DNA of 64,000 nucleotides from Candidatus Zixiibacteriota bacterium (GTDB lineage: Bacteria > Zixibacteria > MSB-5A5 > GN15 > JAAZOE01). Location: assembly GCA_036480375.1 (NCBI GenBank), contig JAZGGI010000049.1, positions 1 through 64,000 of the forward strand, written 5' to 3'. Under the pieces are notes generated by a model. That model made no database searches and was not told the origin of the DNA. It saw nothing but the letters and a program-made list of their open reading frames with translations. Positions 36,587-47,023 of the stretch are shown here, in pieces; positions within the stretch are counted from its first letter, which is position 1, and each line of letters starts with the position of its first letter. The translations under genes were made by a program, and so were the position numbers.

Positions 36587-38819
36587 AATTCAATATATTA
36601 GCGAGTAAATGAATTGCATCCACGTCAAGTTTTGAGGCCATATCCAAAAGCGGCAAACCGCAATAGATAACATGACCTTCACCAATTTTGGTAACCCGCA
36701 AATAACTGCCGAGTTCCCCGGCCGAAATAATTTCATCGCCCGCGCTGAATATGGCCGACCAGGAACGGCTCATTTCCAGAGCCGCTTCTGCCAGCCGGTT
36801 TCCTTCAATAGCATACGGCTCATTTATTAGTCTATGGCTATTATTTTTTATATCTAAGGGTACCGGGCCGACATTTTCCGAAGTAAAAATCGAAAAATCG
36901 AAAATATCATGGGGCCATCCGAATGATTGTCCCAGAATAAGAATCTCGCCCCCTTCCCGAACGAATCTCCGCAGTCTCCTTCCCGATTTTCGCAGAGCCT
37001 TCGCGTATTGTTCGCCCGCGTCCGTACCGATTATGAGCAAATCGTACGCTTCCAGAGTTGCCCTTGAAATACTATGCGGCGTAAAAACATGGCCGGAAAC
37101 GTTGACCATGCGCAGAATATCTTCCAATTGTCCCGTCTTATCCGGTACAAATGCGATATCGCGAACAGGCGGCACCTCAAAACGGACGATCCGGGCATCG
37201 GCCGAAGTCGATGAAATCGTATTGCCGTTCGATACCAACCGGGCGACAATCTCTCTCTCTCCATAACCGATAGACCGGCCCGCGGCCAGATGGATATCAA
37301 CCATTTGAGATGTGACGCCTTCGGGTATCACGATATCCTTTTTGTAACTGCCGACCACGATGGCGTCGGGATTGTCAATTAAAAGGCGAGCCTTTAGTTC
37401 TGACTGATATGGTTTAGTAATCAATAACTGCCAATCGAACGGTTGTGCCAGCGAAGTTATATCGCCCTCTCTGAAGGGAGATAAAATCGCGTAACCCGGC
37501 AGCCACGTCAAAGAAAGTTCCTCATCGACGTATTCATTATACGGAACAAACAATTCCATCGGCATCCCTTCAATAACTATTTCAATCGCAAAGAGATGTT
37601 CTTTGTCAGGCTGACCTTCCAGATTTATCTCCGATAGATCAACAGCGTATTCCCGATGCAATTTCTGATGAGGCGTAACGATACTCGATATTGATTCAAT
37701 CTCAACCGGAGCCTGACCCGCCGGCAGGAATTTCAAATGCGAAAGTTCAATTGGTAGCGACCCCGTCAATTCCAGATCAAAAAGGAGCTTCCCGGTTTTT
37801 CCAAAAGGCGTGTTTCTCGATTGCAGATTCCCCGACCAGTTAATCCCAACCGCCTGAGCGACCGCCAGTGAAGTTTTATATCGAACTCTTTTGGCCCGGT
37901 CAGGAACCCGGGTCCTTCTCAAATTACCCGAGCCGGCGTCCAGCATTTGAACCAGACGCGAAATTTCTCCGTACGCGTTTAACAGCAGGCGCAGGCGGTC
38001 AGTCTGGCTCATGCGTTGATTATATGTTGTGCGAATAAATGACATAAACCGGCTCAACCGGTTTAACAGGTTTTTTTGCTCGGGCCCGGCGATAACCTTT
38101 TGGGCAATAATATCCGGAAGGCGGAAAACATCCATCCCAGACAAGAAATCGCCCTTAGTCTGAACGGGATTCTCTTCATCAACTTCCAGAGGATAATACC
38201 AGCGGAATCGATCCGGTTTGTATTCCAACGGGCCGTCGAGTGAAAAAGACTGATTTAGTAAAATTGCCCTGTCTTTAAGCTTGTCGTAAATTTCCGAATC
38301 ATTAAATATAACTCCGCCCGACCCGCTTTTAGTTCCGCGAATGTAAATGCGTTCGAGGTGCGAAAGAGCCAGCGAGTCATCGAGAGTTTTCTGCCGCATG
38401 TCTCTCAAAAAATATGTGATAAATGCCGAATCGGCCGCCTGCGCGGCTTCGAAGATCGCCATATTCGGATAACCGTCCGCAAAGAGCGCGTCGCATACCG
38501 AATCAACCAGCATACTATCACTGTCGGCCGGAGGGTATCCTATATATGCCAGATGAAACTGTCCGTCGGAACTTGTAATCTCTTTACATCCGAAATAAGC
38601 CGACGGATGCAATATCCCGATATAAATCTCGGCGCCATATTGCTGATTAAGATAAAGCAGGGCCGACCATTGAATATAATCTGCATCAATAACCGGGCAA
38701 AAAACAGTAAGATCCGATTCAGCGGCGCGAATTTTACCCGTTAAATCATCAGCGCCCGCATTCCCCATTACAAAAATTACCAGGGAAATAAAAATCAATA
38801 TCGCATTGCGAAGATTCAT
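36570..38819 (-). CDS. Large secreted protein with a C-terminal GATase-like domain
   Basis: 749 residues. The signal peptide (NAILIFISLVIFVMGNAGA) is clear. The N-terminal 200 residues (SDLTVFCPVIDADYIQWSALLYLNQQYGAEIYIG) are an unrecognised alpha/beta region, the middle is beta-rich. The C-terminal ~200 residues show a class-I glutamine amidotransferase-like (ThuA/DUF4159-like) pattern: YDLLIIGTDAGEQYAKALRKSGRRLRRFVREGGEILILGQ and HVIYCGLPLLDMASKL. No catalytic Cys-His-Glu triad is obvious, so this part is probably a binding or structural fold. Exported. It leads the operon with the ABC exporter, which suggests envelope or export work. Confidence 0.7.
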   Translation of the reverse strand: MNLRNAILIFISLVIFVMGNAGADDLTGKIRAAESDLTVFCPVIDADYIQWSALLYLNQQYGAEIYIGILHPSAYFGCKEITSSDGQFHLAYIGYPPADSDSMLVDSVCDALFADGYPNMAIFEAAQAADSAFITYFLRDMRQKTLDDSLALSHLERIYIRGTKSGSGGVIFNDSEIYDKLKDRAILLNQSFSLDGPLEYKPDRFRWYYPLEVDEENPVQTKGDFLSGMDVFRLPDIIAQKVIAGPEQKNLLNRLSRFMSFIRTTYNQRMSQTDRLRLLLNAYGEISRLVQMLDAGSGNLRRTRVPDRAKRVRYKTSLAVAQAVGINWSGNLQSRNTPFGKTGKLLFDLELTGSLPIELSHLKFLPAGQAPVEIESISSIVTPHQKLHREYAVDLSEINLEGQPDKEHLFAIEIVIEGMPMELFVPYNEYVDEELSLTWLPGYAILSPFREGDITSLAQPFDWQLLITKPYQSELKARLLIDNPDAIVVGSYKKDIVIPEGVTSQMVDIHLAAGRSIGYGEREIVARLVSNGNTISSTSADARIVRFEVPPVRDIAFVPDKTGQLEDILRMVNVSGHVFTPHSISRATLEAYDLLIIGTDAGEQYAKALRKSGRRLRRFVREGGEILILGQSFGWPHDIFDFSIFTSENVGPVPLDIKNNSHRLINEPYAIEGNRLAEAALEMSRSWSAIFSAGDEIISAGELGSYLRVTKIGEGHVIYCGLPLLDMASKLDVDAIHLLANILNFGHGR

Positions 38820-38938
38820 CAGCAGGAAAATAGCGGTTTGAAAATTTTATGTCAATTTTTGAATTTGCCGGTAAATAATTTTCACTTGCGCTAAATATCT
38901 CAATCGGTTTAGATTCTTAATCTAAAATTCATTATTGA

Positions 38939-40246
<1,308 letters not shown>

Positions 40247-40251
40247 TCTTT

Positions 40252-40605
40252 ATGATGGCTGATAATTTAAGAAAAAATGTGACGCGCCAGCTGATAAAAA
40301 GGCTGGCCGAACACGAACATGGTTTTAAGCGCAAAACAATTCGTTTCCTTGTATGCCTGGGGGTGCTGTATCTGGCATTTCTCTTCTGTTCGGGAGATTA
40401 CGGCCTCTTTCGCATCCACCGCCTCAAAGCCCAAAAGGAAAACCTCGAAAAGAAATATATGAACACACTCACCGAAGCGGCCGATTATAAGTATCGTCTG
40501 AAACGAATAAATGGCGATCCGCACTTTATCGAATGGTTGGCCCGTACCCGTTACGGATTTTCGCGCCCGGGAGAAACCATTTATCACCTGCGGGTAAAGC
40601 GCTGA
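40252..40605 (+). CDS. Septum formation initiator (FtsB/DivIC-like)
   Basis: 117 residues. One transmembrane helix (about 28-47) then a coiled coil (KAQKENLEKKYMNTLTEAADYKYRLKRINGDPHFIEWLARTRYGFSRPGETIYHL), the standard plan of FtsB/DivIC cell-division proteins. The C-terminal ARTRYGFSRPGE is the family hallmark. It starts five bases after eno, a very common gene order (eno-ftsB). ATG 40255 is an equally possible start. Confidence 0.9.
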   Translation: MMADNLRKNVTRQLIKRLAEHEHGFKRKTIRFLVCLGVLYLAFLFCSGDYGLFRIHRLKAQKENLEKKYMNTLTEAADYKYRLKRINGDPHFIEWLARTRYGFSRPGETIYHLRVKR

Positions 40606-40609
40606 TACA

Positions 40610-41431
40610 ATGGCTATTCATAAAACCGAAGGGATTATTCTCTCCAGCGCAAACTGGTCGGAATCATCGCAAACTCTGATTATCTTCACCCCCGACTGCG
40701 GAAAACTAACCCTCAATGTCAAAGGCTCGCGACAACTTAACGGAAAACGCGGACGGCCTCTCCGTTTTGCCCGCCTCGAATTTACCGGATATTTGCGGGG
40801 CGAAAAAGGCAGCGGCTATTTATCGGATGTTGAGCCGGTCGAGGTATTCCTTTTTGAAAAAGACGGGCAACTGGGACGACTGGCCTTCGCCTCAGCCGCC
40901 ATTGAACTGCTCAATAATTTACTTACCGGGGGGGATCCTCAGTCTGTTTGTTACCAGATAACACTGTCTTTTTTGCGAATGACCGATACGATTGATAAAA
41001 AGCGGTTGCCGGGTCTGTTCGCCGGTTATATATTGCGCCTTGTTTCGCTATTAGGGTTTCGCCCCAACCTGACCGGATGCACTTCCTGTGGAAAGGCAGG
41101 GGACAGCCTGATCCGGGACTCGGAAGAAAGCGATGAAAAACTGATGCTTAGCATCGAGCGAGGCGGGATTGTATGCGTCGATTGCCGCTCGACATTGAAA
41201 GGAGAGAACTCCCTCATCGGCCTTGGATTCGAATTCCACAGTAAACTGGTCCGGCTGATGCAATCCTCGCTGGTGGAAGCGTCAAAAATTCCGGTCTCGC
41301 TGAAGGAACTTCAGGAATTGGTTGAGATTATAACCCTGCTTTTGAAATATCATGCCGAGTCGATGAAACAGTTGAAATCATTTGATTTTTTGGATAAACT
41401 GGCCGCGGCGGTAAAAAACTCCGGAGGATAA
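40610..41431 (+). CDS. recO: DNA repair protein RecO
   Basis: 273 residues. Recombination mediator that helps load RecA through RecFOR. N-terminal OB fold (TEGIILSSANWSESSQTLIIFTPDCGKLTLNVKGSRQ), central helical part, and a zinc-binding four-Cys motif (CTSCGKAG ... CVDCRS). Length is normal. It starts four bases after the DivIC-like gene and its last bases supply the ribosome site (GGAGG) of the following glyS. Confidence 0.93.
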   Translation: MAIHKTEGIILSSANWSESSQTLIIFTPDCGKLTLNVKGSRQLNGKRGRPLRFARLEFTGYLRGEKGSGYLSDVEPVEVFLFEKDGQLGRLAFASAAIELLNNLLTGGDPQSVCYQITLSFLRMTDTIDKKRLPGLFAGYILRLVSLLGFRPNLTGCTSCGKAGDSLIRDSEESDEKLMLSIERGGIVCVDCRSTLKGENSLIGLGFEFHSKLVRLMQSSLVEASKIPVSLKELQELVEIITLLLKYHAESMKQLKSFDFLDKLAAAVKNSGG

Positions 41432-42754
41432 GTGGGTAAGAAGAAAAAAGTCAAAGATGAATTCATGGATAAGTTGGTTTCCCTCTGTAAGAGACGGGGA
41501 TATATTTTCCAGTCATCCGAAATATACGGCGGCATCAACGCCTGCTGGGATTACGGGCCTTTGGGCGCCGAATTAAAACGTAACATCAAGGATTTCTGGT
41601 GGCGCGAAATGGTTCACAAACGTGACGATATCGAGGGTCTCGACGCCGCCATCCTGATGCACCCCAAAGTCTGGCATACTTCCGGCCATGTTGGAGAATT
41701 CACCGATCCTTTAGTCGATTGCAAGAGATGCAAAGCCCGCTTCCGGGCCGATGAACTGGACGCCGATACCTGTCCCAATTGCGGCGGAGAATTGACCGAA
41801 CCGCGGCAATTCAATCTCATGTTCAAAACCTTCATGGGCCCGGTCGAGGATGACGCCAGTGTCGTCTATTTGCGTCCCGAAACCGCTCAGGGTATTTACG
41901 TTAATTTCCTCAATGTCCAGGGTCCCTCCCGCCAGAAGATACCGTTTGGAATCGCCCAAATCGGCAAAGCCTTTAGAAACGAAATCACGCCTGGAAATTT
42001 CATTTTCCGCACCCGCGAATTCGAGCAGATGGAAATGCAGTTTTTTGTTCATCCTTCCGAAGACGAAAAGTGGTTTGAGTACTGGCGCGAAAAACGCTGG
42101 CAATTTTACCTCGATCTGGGCATCAAAGAAGATAAACTTCGATGGCACGAACACGGCCCCGATGAACTGGCCCATTATGCCAAGGCGGCCTATGATATCG
42201 AATACGAATTTTCCTTCGGCTGGAAAGAACTGGAAGGCGTCCACAACCGCACCGATTTTGACCTGACCCGCCACAAAGAAGCAACCGGCAAAGACTTGCG
42301 TTACTGGGACGAACAGACCAAAGGCAAATATCTCCCCTATATCATCGAAACCTCCGCCGGATGCGATCGGACTCTTTTAACCTGTCTGGTTGACGCTTAT
42401 GACGAAGAAGAAGTAAAAAACGAAACGCGAGTTATCCTGCGTCTGTCACCAAAAATCGCGCCTTTCAAAGCCGCCGTTTTGCCACTGGTTAAAAAAGAAG
42501 GTATGCCTGAACTGGCGCAAAAATTATATGATGATTTGCGCGGGAAATTCAAAGTCTTTTATGACGCTGGCGGAGCCGTCGGGCGACGCTACAGGAGAAT
42601 GGACGAAATCGGAACACCATATTGCTTTACCGTTGACGGTCAGACACTGGAAGACGACACTGTCACTCTCCGCGACCGCGACAGCATGGAACAAACCCGG
42701 CATAAAATAGCCGAACTGCCCGATTTGCTTGAAAAAAAGATAAATTCACAGTAG
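41432..42754 (+). CDS. glyS: Glycyl-tRNA synthetase (single-chain class II type)
   Basis: 440 residues, the alpha2-type enzyme that charges tRNA-Gly. It starts at GTG 41432, right after recO, with GGAGG five bases upstream. Class II motifs: [13 protein letters not shown] (motif region at the N-terminus), motif 2 [25 protein letters not shown], motif 3 in [12 protein letters not shown] zinc-finger-like insert ([25 protein letters not shown]) is seen in some bacterial members. C-terminal anticodon-binding domain is present. No separate glyQ/glyS pair is required. Confidence 0.97.
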   Translation: MGKKKKVKDEFMDKLVSLCKRRGYIFQSSEIYGGINACWDYGPLGAELKRNIKDFWWREMVHKRDDIEGLDAAILMHPKVWHTSGHVGEFTDPLVDCKRCKARFRADELDADTCPNCGGELTEPRQFNLMFKTFMGPVEDDASVVYLRPETAQGIYVNFLNVQGPSRQKIPFGIAQIGKAFRNEITPGNFIFRTREFEQMEMQFFVHPSEDEKWFEYWREKRWQFYLDLGIKEDKLRWHEHGPDELAHYAKAAYDIEYEFSFGWKELEGVHNRTDFDLTRHKEATGKDLRYWDEQTKGKYLPYIIETSAGCDRTLLTCLVDAYDEEEVKNETRVILRLSPKIAPFKAAVLPLVKKEGMPELAQKLYDDLRGKFKVFYDAGGAVGRRYRRMDEIGTPYCFTVDGQTLEDDTVTLRDRDSMEQTRHKIAELPDLLEKKINSQ

Positions 42755-42821
42755 CCTGTGATTTTCCTTGATTCTGAATACATCAAAATTACAAATTACT
42801 GCATTTAATTAATTATTTCCA

Positions 42822-42850
42822 TTGACATAGTGCGATATGTTTGTTATATT
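42822..42850 (+). promoter_or_regulatory. Strong sigma70-like promoter
   Basis: TTGACA, exactly 17 bases, TATATT, ending 65 bases upstream of the dockerin gene start. One of the best promoter matches in the window. Confidence 0.7.
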
Positions 42851-42914
42851 AGTTTACGCTCATCTTGGGGAAGTCTGTGCCAAATATCATTATTTTCATG
42901 TCGGGGAGTTAATA

Positions 42915-43943
42915 ATGTCTATTTTTGTCCCGCTCAAAGTCAAAATCACCCGTAATTTTATTCTGATTTTCCGCTTTTTTCTAATTTGTGTCACATTAGT
43001 GCTTATCCCTCAATTAGTTATTGGCCAACCACTTTGCGGCAACGTAAACAATGATGAAAAAATCAATGTCGGCGATCCGGTCTATCTCGTGTATCATCTG
43101 TTTCGAGGCGGCCAGGGAATTGATCCGATGCTCTGGGGTGATGTCAATCATGACGGCCTGATTAATATGGCCGATATTGTCTATCTCGTTAATTATATCT
43201 TCAAAAGCGGGCCCGCGCCCGGAGAATCATCTTCAAACTGGATCGTCACTCAGGACGGCTCCACTGTTCGGATCGCCTACGGCAGCGATATTTCATACCC
43301 GCAATACGCCTCGCTCGATACCGCCGGCAGCTACTTTCGAATGGTCTCCGGAACAGAATCCGGTTGGGGAACATCAATAGTATTGATGCCCACTTTTTGG
43401 GAAGGTGGCAAACTACTCCAGGGCGGCACAGTGGTATATTCTTATCAGGAAATCTGCAACGATCTTGTGCTCTCGTTTTCCGGTGATATATCGACTCTGC
43501 AAGTCGAAGGCGAAATCATCATCGCGCCGCCCCGGGGCGATTCATCAGTGGCTTCGGTAAAAATTACCGTTACCGGAAGTGTTGAGCCGGATATCCGTCC
43601 ATGGGAGACTTTTAAACCGCTGATGTTGTCTTCGATGCGTGTTTCTCCCGATTCGTTTGATGCCTCGGTATCTTACGTCGAGGATGCGCAATTTACCATA
43701 CCCGATGATAGCTGGATGATTTCACCTCCTGATCGGGGCTGTAAGTTCGGACTGATCGGAGGCTCCTGCGTCTGGAAACAAAACGCGCCCACAATTGAAA
43801 TTATTCTCGAAGATTCTTTGCCGGTAACCGGATGGGTCACGCCGAGTAACGATCCCAACGATGACAATATCGGTTTCTGGCCCGCCTCCGATACGGTTTT
43901 ATATACCTGGCGCTACCGCATCATTGCCAAACAAACCTTGTAA
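42915..43943 (+). CDS. Secreted protein with an N-terminal dockerin
   Basis: 342 residues from ATG 42915, preceded by GGGGAG. An upstream in-frame ATG (42837) overlaps the promoter -10 region and is unlikely. The signal peptide (FRFFLICVTLVLIPQLVIG) is followed directly by the dockerin-like pair (GNVNNDEKINVGDPVYLVYHLFRGG and GDVNHDGLINMADIVYLVNYIFKSG), which in the other window genes is C-terminal. The remaining ~250 residues are beta-rich (an immunoglobulin-like or jelly-roll fold is a guess). Secreted, surface-associated; no enzyme motif seen. Confidence 0.78.
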   Translation: MSIFVPLKVKITRNFILIFRFFLICVTLVLIPQLVIGQPLCGNVNNDEKINVGDPVYLVYHLFRGGQGIDPMLWGDVNHDGLINMADIVYLVNYIFKSGPAPGESSSNWIVTQDGSTVRIAYGSDISYPQYASLDTAGSYFRMVSGTESGWGTSIVLMPTFWEGGKLLQGGTVVYSYQEICNDLVLSFSGDISTLQVEGEIIIAPPRGDSSVASVKITVTGSVEPDIRPWETFKPLMLSSMRVSPDSFDASVSYVEDAQFTIPDDSWMISPPDRGCKFGLIGGSCVWKQNAPTIEIILEDSLPVTGWVTPSNDPNDDNIGFWPASDTVLYTWRYRIIAKQTL

Positions 43944-44063
43944 AAAATCAATAATCTGTATTTCAATAATAGCGTATGCTGGAAACCTATGTTTGGTTGT
44001 AGTCGGCGTAAGCCTCGTGCACCAGCAAATATTATTGTGCCGTACAGGTGTCCACCTACGCCG

Positions 44064-44345
44064 AAAATGGGTTTGTTTCCTCAGATTAACGTTTTGGGTC
44101 ATATCAACTCGATGGTAATTACGACAGGCGAACTCCTGATTTTCCTGTAGGAGTCGCTCGCGAGCGACCAGCAAAACAGGCTTTCGCCTGTTCCCCAACC
44201 AGGCCCCCGCCTGTCTCGAGAGGGGTGCCCGCAGGGGCGGAGTGTGTTTCCATTATTTATTCTCGCCCAATCATCTTATATATGCGAACAAATTAGGTAA
44301 AAACATCAAAGTTAACGAATAATTGCGAAGGCCCCATGCGTGCAT
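44064..44345 (+). repeat. Mosaic dispersed repeat A-B, shortened copy 2
   Basis: Begins with AAAATGGGTTTGTTTCC at 44064 as in copy 1, then diverges into a run of small hairpins (GTCGCTCGCGAGCGAC at 44153-44168, AACAGGC...GCCTGTT 44174-44191, CAGGCCCCCGCCTG near 44201) and ends with the ACATCAAAG block at 44301-44321. The B module is missing. It lies on the 5' side of the DUF2235 gene, in the orientation opposite to copy 3. Confidence 0.7.
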
Positions 44346-44407
44346 ATAGTGGCATTCTAAATTACAGAAAAAGGATATTTTTTGATCCAAATCAAATTTA
44401 TTCATAC

Positions 44408-44430
44408 AGAGTGACAATCCGTGTCACTCT
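44408..44430 (+). promoter_or_regulatory. Perfect inverted repeat upstream of the DUF2235 gene
   Basis: AGAGTGACA and TGTCACTCT, separated by five bases. No T-run follows, so an operator is more likely than a terminator. It lies 26 bases above a candidate -35 box. Confidence 0.4.
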
Positions 44431-44455
44431 AAAGTCTAATTTGCACTTGAATATA

Positions 44456-44484
44456 TTGATCATCCAATATTTATTGTATATATT
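44456..44484 (+). promoter_or_regulatory. Candidate promoter of the DUF2235 gene
   Basis: TTGATC, 17 bases, TATATT, about 75 bases before the start codon and downstream of a perfect inverted repeat. Confidence 0.4.
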
Positions 44485-44558
44485 CACACTGCGCTCACAC
44501 AGCATCATTCAGATATATAAATCGAGCGGGAAAATATAATCCAAAACTGGGAGGCGTT

Positions 44559-45521
44559 ATGTCTAAAAACATTGTCATTTTCTGTGATGGAACGGGTAAT
44601 CAATACTGCAAAACCAAGACGAATGTATCAAAACTATTTGAAAAGATCCCCAACCATACCGATGAGCAAATCGCCTATTATAATCCTGGTATAGGGACGC
44701 TTGGATCGCGCGTTGCTGTTACGAGGCTTGGCAAATTACTGACAAGATTAATGGGATTGGCATTTGCCCACGGCATCACACGTAACATCGAAGATGCTTA
44801 CCGGTTCCTTATGTCTACATTTGAAGAAGAAGATAAAATCTTTTTATTTGGCTTTAGTCGGGGCGCATATACAGTACGAGCCTTAGCCGCAATGATTATG
44901 AAATGCGGCTTACTATATAAAGGACATGAAAACCTTATTCCGTATGCGACAAAATTGTACCGGAGCCGTAAGATTGAAACTAATGACAAAATGGCCATTG
45001 AATTTAGAGAGACATTTTCGAAACAATGTGTACCACATTTTATCGGAGTTTGGGATACTGTCAAAAGCGTCGGCCTATATGATCGCATTAAGTTCAGTGA
45101 TAGAAAACTTAATGCTGCCATAAAATATGGTTATCATGCTCTCTCAGTAGATGAAAAACGGATTAAGTTCAGACCTGTACTTTGGGAACTGCCTGTAGAG
45201 GGCCAAACAATTGAACAGGTGTGGTTTGCAGGAGTTCATTCCGACGTGGGTGGTGGATATATTGAGGATGGTCTTTCAAATATAGCATTGAAATGGATGG
45301 CGCAACAAGCCGACGCTTGTGATTTGACGATAAATATGGAGGAGTTTAATTCAATCAAACTCGATTACAAAGACAAAATTCATAATCCCCTTTGGCCAAT
45401 TTGGTGGATTTTGGGATGGGTGTGGAGATCTATTGCTGAGAAATCGAATATTCATGAAACTGTTAATAAAAGAATGCGAGAGATAAAAAAATATAGACCC
45501 CAGAACTTACACTTTAATTAG
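44559..45521 (+). CDS. DUF2235 alpha/beta-hydrolase (Tle-like lipase fold)
   Basis: 320 residues. N-terminal IVIFCDGTGNQ, the nucleophile elbow FGFSRGAYTVRAL (GxSxG, Ser near residue 106) and a later Asp/His region (GVWDTVKSVG; VHSDVGGGYIEDGLSNIALKWM) match the DUF2235 family, to which T6SS phospholipase effectors such as Tle proteins also belong. No signal peptide, so it is cytoplasmic. GGGAGG precedes the ATG. No T6SS, immunity or adaptor gene is beside it. The gene lies between inverted copies of the mosaic repeat, and the 3' repeat starts directly at the stop codon (TAG-ACCGGT), so the C-terminus may be cut short. Its sequence is AT-richer than its neighbours. Confidence 0.88.
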   Translation: MSKNIVIFCDGTGNQYCKTKTNVSKLFEKIPNHTDEQIAYYNPGIGTLGSRVAVTRLGKLLTRLMGLAFAHGITRNIEDAYRFLMSTFEEEDKIFLFGFSRGAYTVRALAAMIMKCGLLYKGHENLIPYATKLYRSRKIETNDKMAIEFRETFSKQCVPHFIGVWDTVKSVGLYDRIKFSDRKLNAAIKYGYHALSVDEKRIKFRPVLWELPVEGQTIEQVWFAGVHSDVGGGYIEDGLSNIALKWMAQQADACDLTINMEEFNSIKLDYKDKIHNPLWPIWWILGWVWRSIAEKSNIHETVNKRMREIKKYRPQNLHFN

Positions 45522-46040
45522 ACCGGTGGTCCGTCCTCTGACGACAGCCGGAAGGTGGGGTCCCGCATGTGAGCATTTACATTTATCCAGCCGATCTGAT
45601 GTATTTTCAGAATTCATCCTCATATGTAAGATGAAACATATTACAATTAACCAATCGTCCGTAGGGACGCGTTTTCCGCGCCCGCGTGGATATATCAAAC
45701 AATTATTTTTCGGGCCGGGAAACCCTGCTCCTACAGATAATATAATAACCTGTCATTCCCGAGAGCGAAACCCCCGAAAGGGGTGAAGCGAGTCGGGAAT
45801 CCATGCGGAGTAAATTATATACTGGATTCCTGCAACGACCCCTTCGGGTCTTTCGGGGAAATAACAAAAAAACATTAAGGTAGAATAAGATAAATGACCA
45901 ACGCCTTGGCAAAAATTCAGATAAATTACGCGACAGCCAAAAAGGGATGACATCCCCGACAGCTGAAAACAGGCTTTTGCCTGAATCACCACCGACTTGA
46001 TATGACCCAAAACGTTAATCTGAGGAAACAAACCCATTTT
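45521..46040 (-). repeat. Mosaic dispersed repeat A-B, copy 3
   Basis: On the minus strand this runs from AAAATGGGTTTGTTTCC (46040) through the block GACCCGAAGGGGTC and the ATTCCCGA...TCGGGAAT palindrome to the A-end block (about 45580-45622) and module B (45566-45521, ending GGACCACCGGTC). Much of it matches copy 1 (84-524) base for base. It fills the space between the DUF2235 gene and the enoyl-CoA hydratase terminator. Confidence 0.8.
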
Positions 46041-46081
46041 TCAGGGCAAATATGGAATTCTGATGAGCGGTAAATTAGAAT

Positions 46082-46113
46082 AAGCAGGAGCCTGTGAATC
46101 GACTCCTGCTTTA
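46082..46113 (-). terminator. Rho-independent terminator of enoyl-CoA hydratase
   Basis: Nine-base stem AAGCAGGAG/CTCCTGCTT, 10 bases beyond the stop codon on the minus strand. It has a diverged twin at 558-581. Confidence 0.75.
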
Positions 46114-46122
46114 TATAAATTT

Positions 46123-46902
46123 CTACTTATGCTCAAATTTGGGAGGGCGTTTTTCGAGGAAGGCTTTGAGGCCTTCGGTGGAGTCTGAATAGCCGTATGT
46201 AACTCCAAAAGCTCCGCGTTCGAGATTACATCCCGCCGATAGATTTACGCTCATGCCGTGATTGATTGATTCTTTGGCGAGTTTTAATACCGGCCCGCTT
46301 TTGGAGGCGATGTTTTTGGCTATCTCCATGGCTCTGTTCATCAGTTCATCGGGTGCGCATAGCTCATCGACCAAGCCGATACGATAAGCCTCTTCAGCTT
46401 TTATCATATCGCCGGTAAAGATAAGTTTTTTGGCCATGCCGATGCCGACCAGTCTTGGGAGACGTTGCGTTCCGCCGTATCCCGGAATAATGCCGACGTT
46501 GACTTCGGGCTGACCCAGCTTGGCTTTTTCCGAGGCGATGCGGATATCGCAGGCCATGGCCAGTTCGCATCCTCCGCCGAGAGCGAAACCGTTAACGGCG
46601 GCGATTACCGGGCAGGGGAAGTTTTCGATTGTTTTCATCAGGTAATGTCCGATTTCCGATGCATTGGCGGCGGTAGCGGTATTAAGCTCAGACAGTTCGG
46701 CAATATCGGCTCCGGCGACGAAGGCTTTACCGGTGCCGGTTAGAATCACACATCTGAAATCAGGATCGATCCAGTTTTTGGAAAAGAAATCATGCAGTTC
46801 GGCAATCAGTTCATAGTTGAGCGCGTTGAGTGCTTTCTCGCGGTTGAACGTAACGACCGCGACAGCGTCTTTAATCTCGACGATGATATGTTTGTAATCC
46901 AT
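46123..46902 (-). CDS. Enoyl-CoA hydratase
   Basis: 259 residues from ATG 46902 (GAGG six bases upstream; an in-frame GTG four codons earlier was rejected). Crotonase family: hydrates trans-2-enoyl-CoA in beta-oxidation. Motifs: FVAGADIAELSEL (oxyanion hole and first catalytic region), NGFALGGGCELAMACDIRIASEKAKLGQPEVNVGIIPGYGGTQRLPRLVG with both catalytic Glu positions (CE and PE). Length fits short-chain ECH. The C-terminal FEHK and its downstream bases are duplicated at 524-547. Confidence 0.95.
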   Translation of the reverse strand: MDYKHIIVEIKDAVAVVTFNREKALNALNYELIAELHDFFSKNWIDPDFRCVILTGTGKAFVAGADIAELSELNTATAANASEIGHYLMKTIENFPCPVIAAVNGFALGGGCELAMACDIRIASEKAKLGQPEVNVGIIPGYGGTQRLPRLVGIGMAKKLIFTGDMIKAEEAYRIGLVDELCAPDELMNRAMEIAKNIASKSGPVLKLAKESINHGMSVNLSAGCNLERGAFGVTYGYSDSTEGLKAFLEKRPPKFEHK

Positions 46903-47023
46903 GGTAATCCTCACTTAGATATTAAAAAGTCCCACAAACTTTTCTGTCCAGGGAATTAAATCGTAATGATGACAAGTTAATCGATTTTTATCTTAAGTCA
47001 AGAAAGACCGTGACAAATATTAT

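Noticed and set aside
41711-42274. 187-codon minus-strand frame inside glyS
   Set aside because: Fully antisense to a clear, conserved enzyme, with no ribosome site.
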